A stretch of DNA of 24,444 bases from the NCBI GenBank assembly GCA_937975735.1, contig CALJUI010000363.1, positions 1 through 24,444 of the forward strand, written 5' to 3'. This stretch comes from an uncultured Rubrivivax sp. GTDB taxonomy: Bacteria > Pseudomonadota > Gammaproteobacteria > Burkholderiales > Burkholderiaceae_C. Below, piece after piece: positions 1 through 7,427 of this stretch. A program made the position numbers and the translations under genes. Position 1 is the stretch's first letter; each line of letters begins with the position of its first letter. The notes below the pieces were generated by a model. The model saw only the letters and a program-made list of their open reading frames with translations. It did no database searches and was not told the DNA's origin.

Positions 1-95
1 AGGGCGCGCGGCCGCCGCAGCTGCAGGTGAGCCGGGCGGCGCCGCTGCCGGTCGGCCGCAGCGGCAAGCGGCGGCGCGTGGTCGCGAGGGCCTAG
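1..95 (+). CDS. 3' end of an unidentified gene (partial)
   Basis: The reading frame that enters from the left edge (codons starting at base 3) stays open to a TAG at 93-95. All of its codons end in G or C, as in the confirmed genes here; the two other plus-strand frames either hit a stop or use A/T at third positions. The visible tail is about 30 residues, basic and proline/arginine rich, with no recognisable motif, so no function can be given. Its stop codon overlaps the stop of the convergent permease gene in the shared tetranucleotide CTAG. The tail could be noise in GC-rich DNA, but the third-position bias argues for real coding. Confidence 0.5.
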   Translation, partial: GARPPQLQVSRAAPLPVGRSGKRRRVVARA

Positions 96-1027
96 CGTTC
101 GCCCCTGCGGTAGGGCTTCATCAGCGCCTGCGGGTAGCTCGCGCGGCGCGCCACCAGCACGAGCGCGACGATGGCCATCGCGTAGGGCAGCATCAGGTAG
201 AGCTGGTACGGCAACTCGAGGCCGAACACGCCGCCGCCGGCCTGCTGCAGGCGCAGCTGCAATGCGTCGAAGAAGGCGAACAGCAGCGCACCGAGCAGCG
301 CCTTGCCCGGCCGCCACGAGGCGAACACGACCAGCGCGACGCAGACCCAGCCCCGGCCGTTGACCATGTTGAAGTAGAAGGCGTTGAAGGCCGACAGCGT
401 CAGGAAGGCGCCGGCCACGCCCATCAGCGCCGAACCGGCCATGATCGCGCCGGTGCGCAGGCCGGCCACGCTCAACCCCTGGCCCTCGGCGGCGGCCGGG
501 TTCTCGCCGACCATGCGCAGCGCCAGGCCCAGCGGCGTGCGATACAGCACCAGCGCGATCGCGGGCACCATCACCAGCGCGAGCAGCGTCATCGGCGTCT
601 GCGCATCCAGCACCGGCATCGGCAGCCAGGACATCGGCGCGAAGGGCTCGATGGTCGGCGGGCTGTCGACCTTCGGGAAGCTGACGCGGTAGGCGTAGCT
701 CGCGACGCTGGTCGCCAGCAGCGTGATGCCGAGTCCCGCGACATGCTGGGACAGCGCGAGGCCCACCGTCAGCGCCGCGTGCAAGGCGCCGATCGCGGCG
801 CCGACGGCGGCGGCCACCAGCACGCCGGTCCACAGCCCGCCGCCCTGGTAGACGGTGAGCCAGCCGGCGAAGGCGCCGGCGACCATGATGCCCTCGATGC
901 CGAGGTTGAGCACGCCGGCGCGTTCGCACAGCAGCACGCCGAGCGTGCCCAGGATCAGCGGCGTCGCGATGCGCAGCACGGCGACCCAGAACGGCGCCTC
1001 GAGCAGCAGCTGCAGCGTGTCGCTCAT
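92..1027 (-). CDS. Nucleoside-type ABC importer, permease 2
   Basis: A 311-aa inner-membrane permease of the BPD_transp_2 family (the class of YufQ and other BMP-dependent nucleoside permeases). I chose the ATG at 1025-1027, giving MSDTLQLLLEAPFW, over the much longer open frame because its A-T-G-A overlaps the stop of the upstream permease (1024-1027), the usual coupling in these operons. The sequence has about eight hydrophobic segments. The motif ERAGVLNLGIEGIMVAG near residues 33-49 is characteristic of these permeases, and a second family-typical stretch is GENPAAAEGQGLSV. It would form the membrane channel with the permease encoded by 1024-2082 and be driven by the ATPase encoded by 2060-3616. 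Purine nucleosides are the likely substrate by family; base or lipoprotein-linked variants exist, so the substrate is an inference. Confidence 0.9.
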   Translation of the reverse strand: MSDTLQLLLEAPFWVAVLRIATPLILGTLGVLLCERAGVLNLGIEGIMVAGAFAGWLTVYQGGGLWTGVLVAAAVGAAIGALHAALTVGLALSQHVAGLGITLLATSVASYAYRVSFPKVDSPPTIEPFAPMSWLPMPVLDAQTPMTLLALVMVPAIALVLYRTPLGLALRMVGENPAAAEGQGLSVAGLRTGAIMAGSALMGVAGAFLTLSAFNAFYFNMVNGRGWVCVALVVFASWRPGKALLGALLFAFFDALQLRLQQAGGGVFGLELPYQLYLMLPYAMAIVALVLVARRASYPQALMKPYRRGER

Positions 1028-2082
1028 CGCCGCAGCCGGTACTGGGTGAACATCGTCGCGACCAGCATCGCGATCAGCGCGACCGCGGTGATCACGTCGG
1101 CGATGTAGGTCGGCACGCCGACGGCGCGGCTCATGCTGTCGGCGCCGACGAGCATGCCGGCGACGAAGACCGCGGCGGCGATCACACCGAGCGGGTTGAG
1201 CATCGCGAGCATCGCGATCACGATGCCCGTGTAGCCGACGCCCGGGCTCATGTCGAGCGTGACGTAGGACGCCCGCCCGGCGACCTCGACCGCGCCGGCC
1301 AGGCCGGCCAGCGCACCCGACAGCAACGCCACCTTGACGGTGATCCAGCCGACCGGCATGCCGGCGAACGCCGCCGCGCGGGAGTTCGCGCCAGCGGCGC
1401 GGATCTCGAAACCGGTGGTCGTGAAGCGCAACAGCGCCCACATCGCCAGCGCCGCGACCAGCGCGCCGACCAGGCCGCTGTGCACGCGGCTGCGCTCGAC
1501 CAGCTTGTCGAGCTGCAGCGCCTCCTGCAGCGTGACGCTCTGCGGCCAGCCCATCGCGGCCGGGTCCTTCATCGGTCCGTCCAGCATCATCGAGACGAAC
1601 AGCAGCACGATGAAGTTCAGCAGCAGCGTCGTCACGACCTCGTCGACGCCGAGCCGGCTCTTCAGCCACGCCGGCCCGAGCAGCAGCGCCGCGCCGGCCG
1701 CCGCGGCGGCGGCCATCATCAGCGGCAGCAGCAGCCAGGGTGACAGCGCGAAGCCCTCGCCACCGTGCATCCCGCCGACTGCCACCGCGGCCAGCGCGCC
1801 GGCATAGAGCTGGCCCTCGGCGCCGATGTTGTACAGGCGCGCGCGAAAGGCCACCGCGGCGGCCAGACCGGTCAGGATCAGCGGCGTCGCGCGGGTCAGC
1901 GTCTCGGTGATCGCGAAGCGCGAGCCGAAACCGCCCTCGATCAGCAGCGCGTAGGCGCGCGCCACCGGCGCCCCGGCCCAGGCCACCAGCAGCGAGGTGA
2001 TCGCCAGCGTGACCGCCAGCGCCGCCAGCGGCGCGGCGACCAGCACCGCGCGCGAGGGCTCAGTGCGTCGCTCGAAGCGCAT
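1024..2082 (-). CDS. Nucleoside-type ABC importer, permease 1
   Basis: A 352-aa inner-membrane permease of the BPD_transp_2 family (YufP/NupB class). A hydrophobic N-terminal segment near residues 13-35 is followed by the family-typical ATPLILTGLAAAVAFRA and YNIGAEGQLYAGA motifs at about residues 65-95, then GVDEVVTTLLLNFI near 145-158 and further membrane helices to the C terminus. The start is the ATG at 2080-2082, which lies 23 nt inside the 3' end of the ATPase gene. The stop overlaps the start of permease 2 by four bases. The overlaps point to a single ATPase-permease-permease transcript. No binding-protein gene adjoins these three genes; the BMP protein at 8165-9160 is the candidate partner. 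Confidence 0.92.
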   Translation of the reverse strand: MRFERRTEPSRAVLVAAPLAALAVTLAITSLLVAWAGAPVARAYALLIEGGFGSRFAITETLTRATPLILTGLAAAVAFRARLYNIGAEGQLYAGALAAVAVGGMHGGEGFALSPWLLLPLMMAAAAAAGAALLLGPAWLKSRLGVDEVVTTLLLNFIVLLFVSMMLDGPMKDPAAMGWPQSVTLQEALQLDKLVERSRVHSGLVGALVAALAMWALLRFTTTGFEIRAAGANSRAAAFAGMPVGWITVKVALLSGALAGLAGAVEVAGRASYVTLDMSPGVGYTGIVIAMLAMLNPLGVIAAAVFVAGMLVGADSMSRAVGVPTYIADVITAVALIAMLVATMFTQYRLRR

Positions 2083-3616
2083 GCGGCGTTCCGTGGCCTT
2101 CGCCGGCCATCGCCAGGCCGATGGCCGCCAGCGTCCAGTCGCCCGAAGGCCGCGCCGGGCCGAGCCGGCCCTGGTGGATCACGGCGATCCGGTCGGCGAG
2201 CGCGAAGATCTCGTCGAGATCCTCGCTGATCAGCAGCACCGCGCTGCCGGCGGCGACGGCGTCAAGCAGCTGCTGGTGCACGTAGGCGACCGCACCGACG
2301 TCCAGCCCCCAGGTCGGCTGGTTGGCGACGATCAGCCGCGGCGTGCCGCCCGACAAGGCGCGGCCGAGGATCAGCTTCTGCATGTTGCCGCCGGACAGCG
2401 CACGCGTGGTCGTCGCTGGCCCGGCCTGCTCGGTGCCGCGCACGTCGAAGCGCTCGATCAGCGCGCGCGCCTGGCGCATCGCGGCGTCGCGGCGGACGAT
2501 GCCCGCGCGAGCGAAGTCGCTGTCGCGGTAGCGCTCGAGCAGCACGTTCTCCCACAACGGCAGGTCGCCGACCACACCGACCTCGTGGCGGTCCTCCGGG
2601 ATGCGTGCGACGCCGGCATCGACCCAGGCGCGCGGCCGGGCCGGCAATGCGCGACCACCCACCTTCAGCGAGCCCTCGTCGAGCCCACGCTGGCCGCACA
2701 GCAGCTCGGCCAGCGCCTGCTGGCCATTGCCGGCGACGCCGGCCACCGCCAGCACCTCGCCGGCGCGGCATTGCAGGTCGATCCGGTCCAGCCGGGGCCG
2801 CGGGCCGTCGCCGCGCACGGTCGCCGCGGACAGCTCGACCACCGCCGCGCCTGGCACCGCGGAGCGCTTGACCGGCGGCGCGACCGCACTGCCGACCATC
2901 GCCTCGGCCAGCATCGCGCGGTCGGCACCGGCGGCCGGCAGCACCGCCACCAGCCGACCCGCGCGCAGCACGGCCACGCGGTCCGACACGCGCAGCACCT
3001 CGTCGAGCTTGTGGCTGATGAAGATGATCGACAGGCCCTGCGCGACCATCTGCGCCAGCGTCGCGAACAGCGCCTCGCTCTCCTGCGGCGTCAGCACCGC
3101 GGTCGGCTCGTCGAGGATCAGGATGCGTGCACCCTGCTTGCGGCCGAAACCGACCAACGCCTTCAGGATCTCGACGCGCTGGCGCTCGCCGACCGACAGG
3201 TCGCCGATCCGGGCGTCCGCGTCCACCGCCAGGCCGAAGCGGTCGGCGGCCTCGCGCAGCCGCGCGCGCGCCGCCGTGCGGCGAGAGAACGGTTGCCACA
3301 GCGGCTCGGTGCCCAGCATCACGTTGTCGAGCACCGACAGGTTCTCGGCCAGCGTGAAGTGCTGGTGCACCATGCCGATGCCGGCGGCCAGCGACGCCTT
3401 CGGCTGCCCGGGCGGCAGCGGCCGGCCGTCGACCTCGATCGTGCCGGCGTCGGCGACGTAGTGGCCGAACAGGACCGACACCAGCGTGCTCTTTCCGGCG
3501 CCGTTCTCGCCGAGCAGCGCCAGCACCTCGCCGCGGTCGATCTCGAGCGAGATCCGGTCGTTCGCGACCAGGGCGCCGAAGCGCTTGGTGATGCCCTTCA
3601 GCGCCAGCGCCGGCAT
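2060..3616 (-). CDS. Nucleoside-type ABC importer, double ATP-binding protein
   Basis: A 518-aa ATPase with two fused nucleotide-binding domains, as in YufO/BmpB and the sugar ATPases RbsA/MglA. Domain 1 has Walker A GENGAGKS (36-43), a Q-loop at MVHQHFTL (82-89), signature LSVGERQ (140-146) and Walker B ILILDE (165-170), followed by a switch histidine in FISHKLDE. Domain 2 is degenerate: its P-loop reads GVAGNGQ (293-299) without the lysine, its signature is LSGGNMQK (407-414), and its Walker B region reads VANQPTWGLD, with Gln in place of the catalytic Glu. That asymmetry is normal for this family. It should sit on the cytoplasmic face and power the two permeases encoded downstream, whose first gene it overlaps. 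The 96-aa gene ends 7 nt upstream. No clear Shine-Dalgarno sequence precedes the ATG, so coupling to the upstream gene is likely. Confidence 0.93.
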   Translation of the reverse strand: MPALALKGITKRFGALVANDRISLEIDRGEVLALLGENGAGKSTLVSVLFGHYVADAGTIEVDGRPLPPGQPKASLAAGIGMVHQHFTLAENLSVLDNVMLGTEPLWQPFSRRTAARARLREAADRFGLAVDADARIGDLSVGERQRVEILKALVGFGRKQGARILILDEPTAVLTPQESEALFATLAQMVAQGLSIIFISHKLDEVLRVSDRVAVLRAGRLVAVLPAAGADRAMLAEAMVGSAVAPPVKRSAVPGAAVVELSAATVRGDGPRPRLDRIDLQCRAGEVLAVAGVAGNGQQALAELLCGQRGLDEGSLKVGGRALPARPRAWVDAGVARIPEDRHEVGVVGDLPLWENVLLERYRDSDFARAGIVRRDAAMRQARALIERFDVRGTEQAGPATTTRALSGGNMQKLILGRALSGGTPRLIVANQPTWGLDVGAVAYVHQQLLDAVAAGSAVLLISEDLDEIFALADRIAVIHQGRLGPARPSGDWTLAAIGLAMAGEGHGTPHALRATH

Positions 3617-3623
3617 GCGCGGG

Positions 3624-3914
3624 CTACAGGTCCAGCGTGTAGACCCTGGCCGCGGCGCGCTCGGCGGCGTTGTGGCCCTGCAGCGCCTTGTCCCACTCCG
3701 ACCCCGAGGCGCCGGTGACCGGCGCGATCCCGCGCGTCATCACCGTGACCTCCTCGGTCGCCGCGTCGAACTCGCCGGCCGGCTCACGCGTGTCGAGGAA
3801 CAGGCGCGCGATGTTGACCCCGCCGGAGTCGATGATGATCAGGTAGCGTGCCGGGCGCCGCAGCGGCTGGCTGCTGTGCTTGCCCGGGGCCTCCATGCCG
3901 AAACCTTCACCCAT
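3624..3914 (-). CDS. Small conserved-looking hypothetical protein (96 aa)
   Basis: I do not recognise a named family. The 96-aa product has a charged N-terminal stretch, a hydrophobic beta-strand-like core YLIIIDSGGVNIARLFLD (about 28-45), an acidic middle (EFDAATEEVTVMTRG) and a C-terminal segment EWDKALQGHNAAERAAARVYTLDL-like in composition (amphipathic, then hydrophobic). It has no signal peptide, no Cys and no membrane helix, so it is probably a small cytosolic protein. Codon usage matches its neighbours. It lies 33 nt after gltL and 7 nt before the nucleoside ATPase gene, in the same direction, so it could belong to either transcript. A second possible start is Met7. The tight spacing to the ATPase supports it being real and co-expressed with the transporter. 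Confidence 0.7.
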   Translation of the reverse strand: MGEGFGMEAPGKHSSQPLRRPARYLIIIDSGGVNIARLFLDTREPAGEFDAATEEVTVMTRGIAPVTGASGSEWDKALQGHNAAERAAARVYTLDL

Positions 3915-3947
3915 GGCTCATCATGCCACGGCGCACCGCCGCCGGCG

Positions 3948-4682
3948 TCAGTGGCCGAGGATCTTCGACAGGAAAAGCTGCGCGCGGTCCGAGCGCGGGC
4001 TGCCGAAGAACTCGTCCTTGCTCGCGTCCTCGACGATCTCGCCCTCGTCCATGAAGATCACGCGGTCGGCCACCTTCTTGGCAAACCCCATCTCGTGGGT
4101 GACGACCATCATCGTCATGCCTTCCTGCGCCAGCTCGACCATCACGTCGAGCACCTCGTTGATCATCTCCGGGTCGAGCGCCGAGGTCGGCTCGTCGAAC
4201 AGCATCGCGATCGGGTCCATCGACAGCGCCCGTGCGATCGCCACGCGCTGCTGCTGGCCGCCGGAGAGCTGGCCCGGGAACTTGTCCTTCTGCGCGATCA
4301 GGCCGACGCGATCGAGCAGCTTCAGGCCGCGCTCGGTGGCCTCGTCCTCGCTGCGGCCGAGCACCTTGATCTGCCCGAGCGTCAGGTTGCGCGTGATCGA
4401 CAGGTGCGGGAACAGCTCGAAGCTCTGGAACACCATGCCGATGCGCGCGCGCACCTTGGGCAGGTCGGTGCCCTTGGCATGCACGTCGGTGCCGTCGACG
4501 ACGATGCGGCCCTTCTGGATCGGCTCGAGCGCGTTGACGACCTTGATCAGCGTCGACTTGCCCGATCCCGACGGACCGCACACGACCACCACGTCGCCCT
4601 TGTCGACGCTGGTGGAGCAGTTCTTCAGCACCTGGAAGCTGCCGTACCACTTGGAGACGTCTTGGAGTTCGATCATCGACAT
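3948..4682 (-). CDS. gltL: Glutamate/aspartate ABC importer ATP-binding protein
   Basis: A 244-aa polar amino acid ABC ATPase that energises glutamate/aspartate uptake. It has Walker A GPSGSGKS (36-43), Q-loop MVFQSFELFPHL (about 83-94), signature LSGGQQQR (139-146), Walker B AMLFDEPTSALD (159-170) and the H-loop VTHEMGFAKK. The length and motifs match E. coli GltL (241 aa). It is the last gene of gltI-J-K-L, starting 13 nt after the gltK stop. The ATG at 4680-4682 (product MSMIEL) is used; the ATG two codons later is an alternative. Neither has a purine-rich ribosome site: the mRNA instead reads CCUCCC directly before the first AUG, which resembles an anti-Shine-Dalgarno sequence. Translation probably depends on coupling to gltK. 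Confidence 0.95.
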   Translation of the reverse strand: MSMIELQDVSKWYGSFQVLKNCSTSVDKGDVVVVCGPSGSGKSTLIKVVNALEPIQKGRIVVDGTDVHAKGTDLPKVRARIGMVFQSFELFPHLSITRNLTLGQIKVLGRSEDEATERGLKLLDRVGLIAQKDKFPGQLSGGQQQRVAIARALSMDPIAMLFDEPTSALDPEMINEVLDVMVELAQEGMTMMVVTHEMGFAKKVADRVIFMDEGEIVEDASKDEFFGSPRSDRAQLFLSKILGH

Positions 4683-4695
4683 GGGAGGTATCCGT

Positions 4696-5388
4696 TTAAC
4701 GAACGATCGCGACGCGCGACTGCAGCCGCTTGACCAGCCGCGACAGGAGGAAGCAGATCACGAAGTAGACCACCGCGACGAACAGGTACATCTCGATCAA
4801 CCGGCCGTCGCGCTGGGCGATCTTGCTGGCGATCGTGACGAAGTCGGGCAGCGAGATGATGTAGACCAGCGACACGTCCTGGAACAGCACGATGGTCTGC
4901 GTCAGCAGCACCGGAATCATGTTGCGGAAGGCCTGCGGCAGCACGATGGTGCCCATCATCTGCCAGTAGTTCAGCCCGAGCGCGTAGCCGGCGCTGACCT
5001 GCCCGCGCGGGATGCTCTGGATGCCCGCGCGCATGATCTCGCAGTAGTAGCAGGCCTCGAACAGGATGAAGGTCACCAGCGCCGACGCGAAGGCGCCGAC
5101 CTTGATCGGCGTCGGTGAACCGATGATCCAGGCGCCGATGTAAGGCACCAGGAAGAAGAACCAGAAGATCACCAGCACCAGCGGGATCGAGCGCAGCAGG
5201 TTGACGTAGCCGCCGGCCAGCCACGACAGCGGCTTGATCGACGACAGCCGCATCATCGCCAGCAGCGTGCCGAAGATGATGCCGCCGATCATGGCCAGGA
5301 TCGTCACCTGGAAGGTGAAGGCCAGGCCCTTGAAGATCAGCGCCTCCCAGGAGCGCGCGATGACGTCGAAGTCGAAGGCGTCGAACAT
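4696..5388 (-). CDS. gltK: Glutamate/aspartate ABC importer permease
   Basis: A 230-aa HisM-type amino acid ABC permease with about five membrane helices. The EAA loop that docks onto the ATPase is visible near residues 120-150, including RAGIQSIPRGQVSAGYALGL and the following LPQAFRNMIP. It pairs with GltJ to form the membrane channel. The ATG at 5386-5388 lies 3 nt after the gltJ stop, and a GGGAG ribosome site sits inside the end of gltJ at 5397-5401, which fixes this start. E. coli GltK is 224 aa, so the length is normal. Confidence 0.95.
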   Translation of the reverse strand: MFDAFDFDVIARSWEALIFKGLAFTFQVTILAMIGGIIFGTLLAMMRLSSIKPLSWLAGGYVNLLRSIPLVLVIFWFFFLVPYIGAWIIGSPTPIKVGAFASALVTFILFEACYYCEIMRAGIQSIPRGQVSAGYALGLNYWQMMGTIVLPQAFRNMIPVLLTQTIVLFQDVSLVYIISLPDFVTIASKIAQRDGRLIEMYLFVAVVYFVICFLLSRLVKRLQSRVAIVR

Positions 5389-5391
5389 GGT

Positions 5392-6141
5392 TCAGACTCC
5401 CGTGCCCGCGCTGCTCTTGCCGACGTAGCCCGGCACCGCGACCCAGGCCTCGACCCAGCGCATGCCCAGCACGACGATCGCGTTGATCACCAGGTACAGG
5501 ATGGTCGCCGCGGTGAAGGCCTCGAAGACCTGGAAACTGAACTCCTGCATCGAGCGCGCGCTGGCCGTCAGCTCGACCAGGCCGATCGTCAAGGCGACCG
5601 CGCTGTTCTTGATGATGTTGAGGAACTCGCTCGTCAACGGCGGCAGGATGATCCGGAAGGCCATCGGCAGCAGCACGAAGCGGTAGGTCTGCGGCAGCGT
5701 CAGGCCGAGCGCGGTGCCGGCCATCTGCTGGCCCCGCGGCAGCGACTGGATGCCCGCACGCACCTGCTCGGCCACCCGCGCCGAGGTGAAGAACGACAGC
5801 GCGACGACCGCGGTGTAGAAGGAAGAGTTCGGCAGCTGCTTGAGCCAGTTGCCGACGTCTCTGGGCAGCAGCTCGGGCACGACGAAGAACCACAGGAACA
5901 TCTGCACCAGCAGCGGGATGTTGCGGAACAGCTCGACGTAGGCGTCGCCGATGCGCGCGATCCACTTCAGCGGCGCGGTGCGCATCGTGCCGACGATGGC
6001 GCCGAGCAGCAGCGCGAAGACCCAGGCGGTGATGCCGGTGGCCAGCGTCCACTGCAGGCCCTTGATCAGGGTCTGCCAGTAGGTGCCGGTGGCATCCGGG
6101 GACAACTCCCAGAAGATGCCCCAGTTCCAGTTGTAGTTCAT
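5392..6141 (-). CDS. gltJ: Glutamate/aspartate ABC importer permease
   Basis: A 249-aa HisM-type amino acid ABC permease. I chose the ATG at 6139-6141, product MNYNWNWGIFWE, because this N terminus is typical of GltJ and because the longer open frame would have to read through a strong hairpin at 6157-6180. The EAA loop reads RAGIQSLPRGQQMAGTALGL, followed by LPMAFRIILPPL. The protein has an insertion rich in Leu/Pro/Asn (about residues 95-120) typical of GltJ relative to GltK. It is encoded directly upstream of gltK with a 3-nt gap. It forms the inner-membrane channel with GltK. Confidence 0.94.
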   Translation of the reverse strand: MNYNWNWGIFWELSPDATGTYWQTLIKGLQWTLATGITAWVFALLLGAIVGTMRTAPLKWIARIGDAYVELFRNIPLLVQMFLWFFVVPELLPRDVGNWLKQLPNSSFYTAVVALSFFTSARVAEQVRAGIQSLPRGQQMAGTALGLTLPQTYRFVLLPMAFRIILPPLTSEFLNIIKNSAVALTIGLVELTASARSMQEFSFQVFEAFTAATILYLVINAIVVLGMRWVEAWVAVPGYVGKSSAGTGV

Positions 6142-6156
6142 GGCGGCACGGTGAAG

Positions 6157-6180
6157 GAACGGCCCCGGGTGGGGCCGTTC
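6157..6180 (-). promoter_or_regulatory. Perfect intercistronic hairpin between gltI and gltJ
   Basis: The bases gaacggcccc (6157-6166) and ggggccgttc (6171-6180) are exact reverse complements separated by a 4-nt loop. This gives a 10-bp perfect stem 9 nt after the gltI stop and 15 nt before the gltJ ATG. No U-run follows on the minus strand, so it is not a canonical intrinsic terminator. By analogy with malE-malF and other binding-protein operons, the likely role is to stabilise the upstream gltI mRNA, or partly stop transcription, so that binding protein exceeds permease. Confidence 0.75.
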
Positions 6181-6189
6181 GGGTGGCAC

Positions 6190-7089
6190 TTACTTGTACA
6201 TCGCCGGATCGGGCGAATCGGTCGGGTTCGCGACGACCTTCTTCAGCTCGTTGCTCATCGGGATGTTCAGGTTGATGTTGCGCGGCGGGATCGGGCTCGT
6301 GAACCACTTAGCGTAGATCTTGTTGAACTCGCCGCTCTTCATCAGGCCGATCATCGCGTTGTCGACGACCTTCTTGTAGGCCGGGTCGTCCTTGCGCACC
6401 ATGATGCCGTAGGGCTCGACCGACAGCGCGGTGTCGGAGATCGAGTACTTGTCCGGCGTCGGGCTGTTCGCGACGAGGCCAGCGAGCAGGATGTCGTCCA
6501 TCACGAACGCCACCGCGCGGCCGGTGTCGACCATCAGGAAGGACTCGGCGTGGTCCTTGGCCGTCAGGATGTTCATGCCGAGCTTCTCCGAGGCGTTCAG
6601 CTCGGTCAGCAGCTTCAGGTTGGTCGTGCCCGAGGTCGAGACCACGGTCTTGCCCTTCAGGTCGGCCAGGGTCTTCAGGTTGTCGGCCTTCTTCGACACG
6701 AAGCGCGTCGCGGTGACGAAGCTCGTCATCGTGTAGCTGATCTGCTTCTGGCGCTCGGCGTTGTTGGTCGTCGAGCCGCACTCGAGGTCGATCGTGCCGT
6801 TGGCCAGCAGCGGGATTCGCGTCGCCGAGGTGACCGGCTGGTAGCTGACCTTCAGGTCGGGCATCTTCAGCTCGGCCTTGACCGCGTCGACGATCTTCGC
6901 GCACAGGTCCATCGAGAAGCCGATCGGCTGCTGCTTGTCGTCGAGGTAGGCGAACGGGATCGACGCGTCGCGGTGACCGACGGTGATCGCGCCGGCGGCC
7001 TTGACCTTCTCCAGCGTGCCCTGCGCCATCGCGCTCGATGCGAGGCCGGCGAGAACCAGCGTGCCCAGGATCTTGTGGGTGACTTTCAT
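6190..7089 (-). CDS. gltI: Glutamate/aspartate periplasmic binding protein
   Basis: A 299-aa extracellular solute-binding protein of family 3 (GltI/DEBP type). A signal peptide, MKVTHKILGTLVLAGLASSA then MA, is cut after Ala22 (AMA-QG). The mature protein contains GAITVGHRDASIPFAYLDD, the family-typical IPLLANGTIDLECGSTTNN stretch and DIL and MVRKDDPAYKK segments near the hinge. It captures glutamate/aspartate in the periplasm and delivers it to GltJK. The ATG at 7087-7089 is fixed by the AAGGAG ribosome site five bases upstream and by the signal peptide; the much longer open frame upstream is chance read-through. It is the first gene of the glt operon. Length matches E. coli GltI (302 aa). 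Confidence 0.96.
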   Translation of the reverse strand: MKVTHKILGTLVLAGLASSAMAQGTLEKVKAAGAITVGHRDASIPFAYLDDKQQPIGFSMDLCAKIVDAVKAELKMPDLKVSYQPVTSATRIPLLANGTIDLECGSTTNNAERQKQISYTMTSFVTATRFVSKKADNLKTLADLKGKTVVSTSGTTNLKLLTELNASEKLGMNILTAKDHAESFLMVDTGRAVAFVMDDILLAGLVANSPTPDKYSISDTALSVEPYGIMVRKDDPAYKKVVDNAMIGLMKSGEFNKIYAKWFTSPIPPRNINLNIPMSNELKKVVANPTDSPDPAMYK

Positions 7090-7094
7090 GTGTA

Positions 7095-7100
7095 CTCCTT
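7095..7100 (-). promoter_or_regulatory. Ribosome binding site of gltI
   Basis: The minus strand reads AAGGAG five bases before the ATG at 7089. This is one of the strongest Shine-Dalgarno matches in the window and decides the gltI start against the long upstream open frame. Confidence 0.85.
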
Positions 7101-7324
7101 GTGTGGGACGGGAAAAGGGTGGACCGCCCGCGGCGGATCCGGACAGGTTAGCGGAACCCGCCGGCGACCCGGCCGAGACCGAGCCGGCCTGGGACTGGTG
7201 GCCGGAAACCTCGACGGCAAAGATGCCGGGCCTCGTGGGACCCTGCATTTCAACGTGGGCCGGCCCGATCCGGCCTAGGTAAGAACCCCCACGCGCCTCC
7301 CGGGCGTTGGCGCACATGCGGCCG

Positions 7325-7348
7325 GCGCCCCCTTTCGGGTCGCGGCGC
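7325..7348 (-). terminator. Possible terminator-like hairpin with GAAA loop
   Basis: On the minus strand the core CCC-GAAA-GGG (7330-7339) is flanked by a second pairing of gcgcc (7325-7329) with ggcgc (7344-7348) across a 4-nt bulge. No U-run follows. It lies about 115 nt after the stop of the HAD gene and could weaken read-through into gltI or be part of a leader structure. Confidence 0.3.
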
Positions 7349-7410
7349 ACCGCAGTGGCCCTCTGCGCGGCGCGGGTCATGGGGGTGGGGCAGCACATCG
7401 CGACGGGCGC

Positions 7411-7427
7411 ATGCATGTCGCGTGCCG
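7411..7427 (-). promoter_or_regulatory. Candidate sigma-54 promoter for the glt operon
   Basis: On the minus strand the bases read CGGCACGCGACATGCAT. Compared with the RpoN consensus TGGCACG-N4-TTGCW, the -24 GG (7426-7425) and -12 GC (7414-7413) are exactly 12 nt apart, GGCACG is complete, and ATGCAT has one mismatch in the TTGC core. It lies 36 nt downstream of the HAD stop. Sigma-54 control of acidic amino acid uptake is established in Pseudomonas (AauR/AauS), which makes it plausible. The distance of about 310 nt to gltI is a weakness, and chance matches occur in GC-rich DNA. Confidence 0.4.
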
